The translations under genes were made by a program, and so were the position numbers. A stretch of 6,475 nucleotides of DNA, from positions 1 to 6,475 of the forward strand of contig CAJVYT010000254.1 in assembly GCA_913009765.1 (NCBI GenBank). Reading direction: 5' to 3'. The notes below the pieces were generated by a model. The model was not told the origin of the DNA, did no database searches, and worked only from the letters and a program-made list of their open reading frames with translations. Numbering within the stretch: the first letter of the stretch is position 1; each line of letters begins with the position of its first letter. Positions 1 to 4,317 of the stretch are shown here, in pieces. This DNA is from an uncultured candidate division Zixibacteria bacterium (GTDB taxonomy: Bacteria; Zixibacteria; MSB-5A5; GN15; FEB-12).

Positions 1-88
1 TCAGCGCGCACTGCCGCTCGCAGAACAGCAGATGCTGCAAGGCTGAAAGCGGCAAGAGATTGTCTTCTGTATAGGGCTTATAAGTCAT
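1..88 (-). CDS. cas4: Cas4 adaptation nuclease, N-terminal 29 codons only (runs off left edge)
   Basis: Reading the minus strand from an ATG at 88 gives an open frame to the window edge, beginning M-T-Y-K-P-Y-T-E-D-N and continuing L-L-P-L-S-A-L-Q-H-L-L-F-C-E-R-Q-C-A-L. The segment from LPLSALQH through FCxRQCAL is the hallmark N-terminus of Cas4 of type I-C operons. The family is a RecB-like, Fe-S-cluster exonuclease that trims prespacers and sets PAM-correct orientation with Cas1-Cas2. C23 (of FCER) is the likely N-terminal cluster ligand; the catalytic core and the three C-terminal cysteines are outside the window. Cas4 is also the expected gene after cas7 in I-C operons. The start lies inside a palindromic repeat shared with the upstream gene and is 7 bases after that gene's stop. 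The ribosome site is weak (TAGG about 6 bases upstream), so termination-reinitiation from the preceding gene is plausible. The next methionine is not in view, so this ATG is the best start. Confidence 0.88.
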   Translation of the reverse strand, partial: MTYKPYTEDNLLPLSALQHLLFCERQCAL

Positions 89-100
89 ATATGACCTATT
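71..100 (-). repeat. Palindromic repeat copy B, spanning the four-helix stop and the cas4 start
   Basis: Second copy of the 30-base element, differing from copy A at 4 positions. It contains the perfect 12-base palindrome GTCATATATGAC (84-95). The four-helix gene's TAG (96-98) and the cas4 ATG (86-88) both lie within it. In the cas4 frame its three 9-base units read R-S-Y, M-T-Y, K-P-Y, paralleling K-S-Y, K-T-Y, K-S-Y of copy A; the middle unit carries ATG in place of AAG. The element therefore supplies the cas4 initiation codon and its first six residues. Confidence 0.85.
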
Positions 101-665
101 TCTTTCTGCGCGATCTTGATCGCGCATGGTAGAGTCTTTCCGTAAACCCGCCATCGTTCAGGAACCCCTTTTCGAGAGACCTCAATTGCCGGTCAAGCAG
201 GTAGTTTGTCTGGTGGATCAGGCAGACCATGGTGTTAGCGGCGACTTCAGGAGGCGAAGCCTCCAAATAGGACTTATAAGTCTTATACGACTTATTCTTT
301 TGATAACAGAGTTTTCTCACTTCACCGGCCTTTGGATGGTCCTTTGCCCAGAGGGGTAATTCCTTCTGCCTCAAGTAGTCTTTAAAATCCAGCAGCAGCT
401 CCTCAAGACTTGCCCGGGCCACCCCGACAAGTTTAAGTTCAAATTTCTTGGAAGTACCGGACGCCATGCTGCCTTCAGCAATGTTTTGTTTGCCGCTTCG
501 CGCCGCCTGCACCATCTGGTCATGGGTGCGGGAGCGGATGTTGATGAAGCGGTCGCAGAAGACAACCGAAGCATCATAGACGATCTCAGACATTTTATAG
601 GACTGTAGGTCCTGGTAGCCGCCGTGTGGGGGGATTAGTTGAGGTGGTTTATTGTTGTCAGTCAT
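96..665 (-). CDS. Four-helix bundle protein with C-terminal suffix domain (23S rRNA IVS-protein-like)
   Basis: A 189-residue protein. Residues about 22-100 match the four-helix-bundle/23S rRNA intervening-sequence protein family (relatives include the Avd protein of diversity-generating retroelements): the signature R-S-G-K-Q-N-I-A-E-G-S (56-66), then T-S-K-K-F-E-L-K-L (71-79) and V-A-R-A-S-L-E-E-L-L (82-91). Residues about 140-185 (A-A-N-T-M-V-C-L-I-H-Q-T-N-Y-L-L-D-R-Q, then G-G-F-T-E-R-L-Y) match the suffix domain found behind this fold in some members. The two are joined by a linker whose residues 125-133 (KSY-KTY-KSY) are encoded by a tandem 9-base palindromic repeat. The tail is very basic (RSRSRRKK). 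No catalytic residues are apparent; family members form small oligomers and some bind nucleic acid, but the function here is unknown. It lies between cas7 and cas4 in a type I-C operon, which is not standard. Its ATG overlaps the cas7 stop by 8 bases, with GAGGA 5 bases upstream. Its GC content is higher than that of the effector genes. Confidence 0.9.
   Translation of the reverse strand: MTDNNKPPQLIPPHGGYQDLQSYKMSEIVYDASVVFCDRFINIRSRTHDQMVQAARSGKQNIAEGSMASGTSKKFELKLVGVARASLEELLLDFKDYLRQKELPLWAKDHPKAGEVRKLCYQKNKSYKTYKSYLEASPPEVAANTMVCLIHQTNYLLDRQLRSLEKGFLNDGGFTERLYHARSRSRRKK
107..126. repeat. Perfect inverted repeat in the last codons of the four-helix gene
   Basis: TGCGCGATC (107-115) and GATCGCGCA (118-126) are exact reverse complements separated by 2 bases, so a 7- or 8-pair hairpin with a small loop could form in the mRNA. 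It encodes the basic A-R-S-R-S-R tail and lies about 18 bases upstream of the cas4 ATG. It has no T-tract on either side, so it is not a canonical intrinsic terminator. It could mark the end of a mobile unit or modulate cas4 translation. Confidence 0.7.
250..264. repeat. Short strong hairpin next to repeat copy A
   Basis: GGAGGC (250-255) and GCCTCC (259-264) are perfect reverse complements around a 3-base loop. The element sits within the coding sequence for E-A-S-P-P-E, just after repeat copy A in the direction of transcription (2 bases away). It may be part of the same repeat-derived insert in the linker of the four-helix protein. Confidence 0.55.
267..296 (-). repeat. Palindromic repeat copy A, inside the four-helix-bundle gene
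   Basis: A 30-base element, 26 of 30 bases identical to copy B at 71-100. On the minus strand its core (293 to 267) is three tandem 9-base units of the form AAG-NCN-TAT, encoding K-S-Y, K-T-Y, K-S-Y (residues 125-133). It contains the perfect 12-base palindrome GACTTATAAGTC (271-282) and a second pair of arms, TAAGTC (277-282) and GACTTA (289-294). It sits in the linker between the four-helix core and the suffix domain. The coding frame is kept open, so the element is tolerated as peptide. Confidence 0.85.
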
Positions 666-1578
666 TTACATCCTCAATGGTTACGTTGTTTGGATTATAT
701 AGTGCTGGCTTTAATCCCGAAAGGGTTTTGAGCTTGATAGAATATTCCTCGATCTTTTTCGGGTCACTGCCATCTTTTATAAGACCTACATTTAAAGACC
801 GATGAACCACAGCAGACGAATATTGCCCATTGCCGTTATGTTCCCACCATATAACAGCAACTACCTCCATGCTGCCTTCAGGTCGTGCAGACGACGCATC
901 ATTGTCAAACAAGTGTTCAAGCGATTTCTTTATAGCTTTAGCATCCTCATCGGTAAACCATGTTTTTGAAGCAAGCTGAGTATTTATAGCCCCGTAGGAT
1001 ACATACAATCCATGATCCACACGATGCTTCATTCCCATTGTGTCAGGAGTTTTCTTGTTGAGATCTTTCTTGTTATCCTCATTGTTTACACTTTTTGTAA
1101 TCTGCATACTTGAAACACTTACCGGTGCAACGCTAAATGCTGAATGTATTGATACTGGCCCACGGATGCCAATGGAAACACCTGAATCACTACTCTTTTC
1201 TTCACCTTCTTCTTTTGCCTTCTTGGTCTTTCCGCTATAAGCAAACACTTGTCCAAAAGATCGAACATCTATCCATTTTTTACAGGCGTCTTCCCTGAAT
1301 TTATTATTGTCACCCATTACACTCTTTAATTCACCCTCTGCCCTTGAACGCAAACTGCGATAATCATCGACTCTATTGTCATCCGATTGGACAAAAATAC
1401 TGTGGCCACTCTCCATCAAGCGGTTTCTGATTTTTCTCTTGATACATACATCGGACAATTCACCTAAACCGTCGTAATTTATTCGCGGCCGATTACCATT
1501 TAACGGATCCCCATTAGGGTTGGCACGATTTACACTGAATATTACTGCAAAGTCAATTTTATTTTTCAATGTTTCCAT
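658..1578 (-). CDS. cas7c: Type I-C Cascade backbone protein Cas7c (Csd2)
   Basis: 306 residues, close to the usual length for Csd2/Cas7c. This RAMP protein polymerises along the crRNA spacer to form the backbone of the I-C surveillance complex. Visible family signatures are N-P-N-G-D-P (20-25) followed by N-R-P-R (29-32), the L-S-D-V-x-I-K-R-K-I-R-N region (41-52), D-V-R-S-F-G-Q-V-F (104-112), I-R-G-P-V-S-I-H-S-A-F (138-148) and M-K-H-R-V-D-H-G-L-Y (183-192). A lysine/glutamate-rich stretch at about 116-130 looks like a flexible surface loop. The start ATG at 1578 has an AGGAGG 6 bases upstream. The gene follows cas8c by 30 bases, and its TGA overlaps the start of the next gene, so the two are probably translationally coupled. 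The codons look intact with no frameshift. Confidence 0.95.
   Translation of the reverse strand: METLKNKIDFAVIFSVNRANPNGDPLNGNRPRINYDGLGELSDVCIKRKIRNRLMESGHSIFVQSDDNRVDDYRSLRSRAEGELKSVMGDNNKFREDACKKWIDVRSFGQVFAYSGKTKKAKEEGEEKSSDSGVSIGIRGPVSIHSAFSVAPVSVSSMQITKSVNNEDNKKDLNKKTPDTMGMKHRVDHGLYVSYGAINTQLASKTWFTDEDAKAIKKSLEHLFDNDASSARPEGSMEVVAVIWWEHNGNGQYSSAVVHRSLNVGLIKDGSDPKKIEEYSIKLKTLSGLKPALYNPNNVTIEDVND
671..675 (-). promoter_or_regulatory. Ribosome binding site of the four-helix-bundle gene inside cas7c
   Basis: GAGGA within the last codons of cas7c, 5 bases before the ATG at 665. It supports that start, which overlaps the cas7c stop by 8 bases, and indicates that the inserted gene is genuinely translated as part of the operon. 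Confidence 0.65.
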
Positions 1579-1584
1579 TTAAAG

Positions 1585-1590
1585 CCTCCT
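1585..1590 (-). promoter_or_regulatory. Ribosome binding site of cas7c
   Basis: AGGAGG in the 30-base gap after cas8c, 6 bases upstream of the ATG at 1578. Confidence 0.8.
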
Positions 1591-1608
1591 TTTTATATGT
1601 CGTTAAAT

Positions 1609-2004
1609 TTATTCCTCTAAATTAGTATCTTCAATGTTATCCGGTTCTCCCTTTTGGGGCTTTAATGCTTCCCGTTGACAATGATATGCCAATAAGAATT
1701 CCCCACTTAACGGCTTTTCACTTGTGAAATCCTCAGGTGTCTTAAACAAGTTCATTGCTTTATCAATCACATCCTGATATTTTTTAGTCCTTCCACCCAG
1801 CCTCGCCTTATAAGGAGACAGCGAAAGCTCAATGGTTTTCCACGTACTGCAAGGCCGATCAGAAAAACGCTGCATTAAGCGCGCGGCATTTGTATCCCTC
1901 TTTTTATCAGATGTGAATAGCGCAAATCTTTCCATACAATCCGCAGCCGCTAACAACCGGCCATACAAATAATCACGAGTTTTACGATCCTCCTCTAACG
2001 CCAT
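1609..2004 (-). CDS. cas11c: Predicted small subunit Cas11c, translated from an internal start within cas8c
   Basis: An in-frame ATG at 2004 (Cas8c residue 523) is preceded by a full AGGAGG at 2013-2018 with an 8-base spacer, as strong a ribosome site as those of the true gene starts here. Translation would give a 131-residue protein beginning M-A-L-E-E-D-R-K-T-R and ending with the same residues as Cas8c. It is established for type I-C (and I-B, I-D) that the small subunit Cas11 is made by independent internal initiation in the 3' part of the large-subunit gene. Two Cas11 copies form the belly of the complex and contact the displaced strand. The size, alpha-helical character and position match that arrangement. 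No separate cas11 gene is present in the window. Whether this start is used in this organism is inferred from the ribosome site and the family precedent. Confidence 0.82.
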   Translation of the reverse strand: MALEEDRKTRDYLYGRLLAAADCMERFALFTSDKKRDTNAARLMQRFSDRPCSTWKTIELSLSPYKARLGGRTKKYQDVIDKAMNLFKTPEDFTSEKPLSGEFLLAYHCQREALKPQKGEPDNIEDTNLEE

Positions 2005-3570
2005 ACTATATCCCTCCTTTTTATTCAATTTTCTATAAAGAGCACAAGTGATGCTAAGAGCTTTATTCCATTCTAATTCCTTCATGCCTGTCCTATTACA
2101 TACCCTACGAACTGCTGACTCAACAATATCCCGTGGAATCTGCTGCCCATCAACAATGCAAGGCAAAAAACGTTCAACTATTGATTTCTTCAACTTATCA
2201 GATGATTTGCTTCCATATGCCGTCTCAGCAATGTCTTTAGGCGCGGGAGACCCGACAAATCGAATATATTTTCTCTTAGTTTTTTTATTGTCTTTGTATT
2301 CAGTAAAACGATAATCATGAATCCATGCACAGGCATCGTGCCATTGATCAAGTCGCGCTAAGAACTCTGAGCCAGTTAATTCTCGATAAAATGTAATAGC
2401 CATTCGGCCTTGTGTTGCTGAATCAAGACCCATAACAACAATATTACTTGTATCGCCTAGGTCGGCTTTATAGCCAGCTATTTTATTTCTGAGCTTGATT
2501 GCAAGGTTCTGAGCTGTATACATGTTTTCTTCATCGCTCTTAAGATTCTCTTCTCCTAATATCGAAAAGGCATCACCAAAAGCATCTGGAATTTGATTTC
2601 CAGAAGTTGACCATGCAACAATGGTTAAGCTTGCGCTGGCTTGTCCACTATCACCTTTCACATAAAAAACTTTACCCTGTCGGCTGATTAACCAACGAAG
2701 AGCACTATGAGCTTTATGGGTGGCTTCATATCCAACACCGCATGCTTGATTTGCATCCTTAAAGCGACCACGGAATGTAAAGCCTGATGTATCATTTGAA
2801 GATATTAGTTTTGCTTTATCACCTTTATTCCGTAATTTCGAAGGATGCTGCTCTGTGCTAAATTGTTCTTTCCCCGAAACATAACAAAGAGCTTTGTTTT
2901 GTTTCTTGCTCAAATAGTATTTGCTCCAACTATCCCAAAGTGTCTTGTCTTCCCATACCTTGGGACATTTATCATTCTCAACCTCCCATCGAATGAATGC
3001 GTCGGTCTGAGAAGCTATGCCTTTCACTTTAAATATTTCAGGAGCATTCTTGTCCCTTTTCTCCCACTTCTTTATAAGCTTTCCATCATTCCCTGTGAAC
3101 AACAGTTTATGATCAACGAGATCCCGAATAACAGAACCCTTCTTAACGTACTTAAGAATCGCGTGAGATTTTAAATGAGAAAACTCTGACTCACACCAGT
3201 TGGATAGCAAGGCAATATAATCTCTAAATGGTTCGCTTGGATCGGCAGAATAACCAGAAGTAACTTCTCCACCATATTGTGTAAAATCTTCTGCCACATA
3301 TTGAAACTTGTCACAAAGCGGATGAGTGACTGGCTTTTTGCCGGTCCTACCTCCAGATGTTTCTGTACAAGGGATTATTGTCATTGCCCGCTCCTTTGGT
3401 ACAACCCTCGCCCTCCTAAAATTGCCTTGTTGGTCAATGACTATTTCAATTTGCGCCTCGTTCGTTGTATGGCAAATAGGCAGCATCGGCATTTCTTTTT
3501 CAGAGACAATCTTACCAGCCACGGCTTGGCAATTCTCATAGGTCTCATACAGTTTGTGTATCCAGCTCAT
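1609..3570 (-). CDS. cas8c: Type I-C Cascade large subunit Cas8c (Csd1)
   Basis: 653 residues, within the usual range for Csd1/Cas8c, the large subunit that in I-C Cascade recognises the PAM and non-target strand and recruits Cas3. Family-like segments are the N-terminus S-W-I-H-K-L-Y-E-T-Y, the G-L-D-S-A-T-Q-G-R-M region (381-390), a W-H-D-A-C-A-W stretch soon after, P-R-D-I-V-E-S-A-V-R-R-V further on, and the C-terminal helical part starting near 523 with R-D-Y-L-Y-G-R-L-L-A-A-A-D-C-M-E. A TTG lies one codon upstream of the ATG at 3570; the ATG is preferred because the AGGAGGG at 3579-3585 is 8 bases from it. The start overlaps the end of cas5c by 26 bases, so coupling is likely. The last 131 codons also encode a separately translated small subunit (see the cas11c entry). 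Identity rests on operon position plus recognisable motifs. Confidence 0.94.
   Translation of the reverse strand: MSWIHKLYETYENCQAVAGKIVSEKEMPMLPICHTTNEAQIEIVIDQQGNFRRARVVPKERAMTIIPCTETSGGRTGKKPVTHPLCDKFQYVAEDFTQYGGEVTSGYSADPSEPFRDYIALLSNWCESEFSHLKSHAILKYVKKGSVIRDLVDHKLLFTGNDGKLIKKWEKRDKNAPEIFKVKGIASQTDAFIRWEVENDKCPKVWEDKTLWDSWSKYYLSKKQNKALCYVSGKEQFSTEQHPSKLRNKGDKAKLISSNDTSGFTFRGRFKDANQACGVGYEATHKAHSALRWLISRQGKVFYVKGDSGQASASLTIVAWSTSGNQIPDAFGDAFSILGEENLKSDEENMYTAQNLAIKLRNKIAGYKADLGDTSNIVVMGLDSATQGRMAITFYRELTGSEFLARLDQWHDACAWIHDYRFTEYKDNKKTKRKYIRFVGSPAPKDIAETAYGSKSSDKLKKSIVERFLPCIVDGQQIPRDIVESAVRRVCNRTGMKELEWNKALSITCALYRKLNKKEGYSMALEEDRKTRDYLYGRLLAAADCMERFALFTSDKKRDTNAARLMQRFSDRPCSTWKTIELSLSPYKARLGGRTKKYQDVIDKAMNLFKTPEDFTSEKPLSGEFLLAYHCQREALKPQKGEPDNIEDTNLEE
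2013..2018 (-). promoter_or_regulatory. Internal ribosome binding site for Cas11c
   Basis: A complete AGGAGG (AAAAAGGAGGG in context) inside the cas8c coding sequence, 8 bases before an in-frame ATG at 2004. It matches the known internal initiation of Cas11 in type I-C large-subunit genes and decides the cas11c start. Confidence 0.8.
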
Positions 3571-4306
3571 CAAGTAATCCCTCCTCTTCTAATCCCACCG
3601 ACTCTGGCGGATTTGCAGTCATAGGCCTTACAAGCTTTCGTATATCGCATGCTTCAGGACGAATAAAATCAACATGTCCGTCAATCATTTTCGGACGCCA
3701 AAACCTGGCATGAAGCTCATTTTCCCCAAGCTCATCAGGATAATCAAAGCCGTGAAACATCAGATCAAATGCTATTTCTCCATAATTATCGTAATCACTT
3801 ATGCCATCCCCTAACCTACATGGCTCAACATAACCCTGACATTCCCGCGAACCCAGGAAGATATCTCTCCTTCCACCTTTTTCTATCATTCGTTTAGCAA
3901 CAAAATAGTGTTTATTCTCATTTCTGTCTTTAGCCATATCCTCGCGATGCATGTTCCATTCAAAGTGTGCCTGAACCTGATACTCAACATCAGCGATATA
4001 TGTATAGATCGAGAGTGTATTGAACGGTACTGTCTTCTTATTAGGGTCCTTCATGCTCGGATATATGCCATGATAAACTAAAGGTTTTGCACTTCGACTC
4101 TGCGTCCGTATACGTTTCATTACTCTTACCCGGTCGATAATCCAGATAATTGTCGGCTTCCAGTACACAGAACTCAATATGCCCTTCAAAGCCTCATAGG
4201 TTGGAATATGATACGAGCATTTCTCTCCGCCGATCTTTGTCAACGGATCGGTAAAAAGGGCATATTTACCGTATACTTTAAATTCAACCTTATTTTCCTT
4301 TTTCAT
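3545..4306 (-). CDS. cas5c: Type I-C pre-crRNA endoribonuclease and Cascade subunit Cas5c (Cas5d)
   Basis: 253 residues, somewhat longer than many Cas5c/Cas5d proteins because of an acidic C-terminal tail (about 236-250, rich in E and D). In type I-C this RAMP protein replaces Cas6: it cuts the CRISPR repeat and stays bound to the 5' handle. The N-terminal ferredoxin-like strand (V-E-F-K-V-Y-G), P-T-Y-E-A-L-K-G-I-L (35-44), V-Y-W-K-P (47-51) and N-K-H-Y-F-V-A-K-R (131-139) are family features. By position, Y48 and K132-H133 correspond to the Tyr/Lys/His residues implicated in RNA cleavage in characterised Cas5d; this mapping was done by eye. The ATG at 4306 follows AAAGGGGG with a 5-base spacer and lies 11 bases after the cas3 stop. 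The 3' end overlaps cas8c. The gene appears intact and catalytically competent. Confidence 0.94.
   Translation of the reverse strand: MKKENKVEFKVYGKYALFTDPLTKIGGEKCSYHIPTYEALKGILSSVYWKPTIIWIIDRVRVMKRIRTQSRSAKPLVYHGIYPSMKDPNKKTVPFNTLSIYTYIADVEYQVQAHFEWNMHREDMAKDRNENKHYFVAKRMIEKGGRRDIFLGSRECQGYVEPCRLGDGISDYDNYGEIAFDLMFHGFDYPDELGENELHARFWRPKMIDGHVDFIRPEACDIRKLVRPMTANPPESVGLEEEGLLDELDTQTV
3579..3585 (-). promoter_or_regulatory. Ribosome binding site deciding the cas8c start
   Basis: AGGAGGG lies within the 3' end of cas5c. It is 8 bases from the ATG at 3570 and 5 bases from the TTG at 3573; the ATG is the better start. Confidence 0.75.
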
Positions 4307-4311
4307 ATGCG

Positions 4312-4317
4312 CCCCCT
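4312..4317 (-). promoter_or_regulatory. Ribosome binding site of cas5c
   Basis: AGGGGG, directly abutting the cas3 TAA and 5 bases from the cas5c ATG. Its closeness to the cas3 stop favours translational coupling. Confidence 0.65.

Noticed and set aside
107..126. Inverted repeat as an intrinsic terminator separating cas4 from the rest
   Set aside because: No run of T follows the stem on the minus strand (GAAAGAAA follows) or on the plus strand, and cas4 starts just downstream.
71..296. Two palindromic repeats as a small CRISPR array
   Set aside because: There are only two copies, start-to-start distance 196 bases, both within or touching coding sequence, with no regular spacers and no leader.
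126..359. Plus-strand open frame of 77 codons opposite the four-helix gene
   Set aside because: It is antisense to a well-supported gene, has no recognisable family or convincing ribosome site, and looks like a shadow frame. The other plus-strand frames opposite cas genes were rejected for the same reason.
96..665. Four-helix gene as Avd of a diversity-generating retroelement or as an rRNA intervening sequence
   Set aside because: No reverse transcriptase, template/variable repeat pair or rRNA sequence is in the window; only the fold family is shared.
1989..1994. Second AGGAGG within cas8c, just after the cas11c start
   Set aside because: It encodes the E-E-D residues and has no suitable in-frame start codon at a proper distance downstream.
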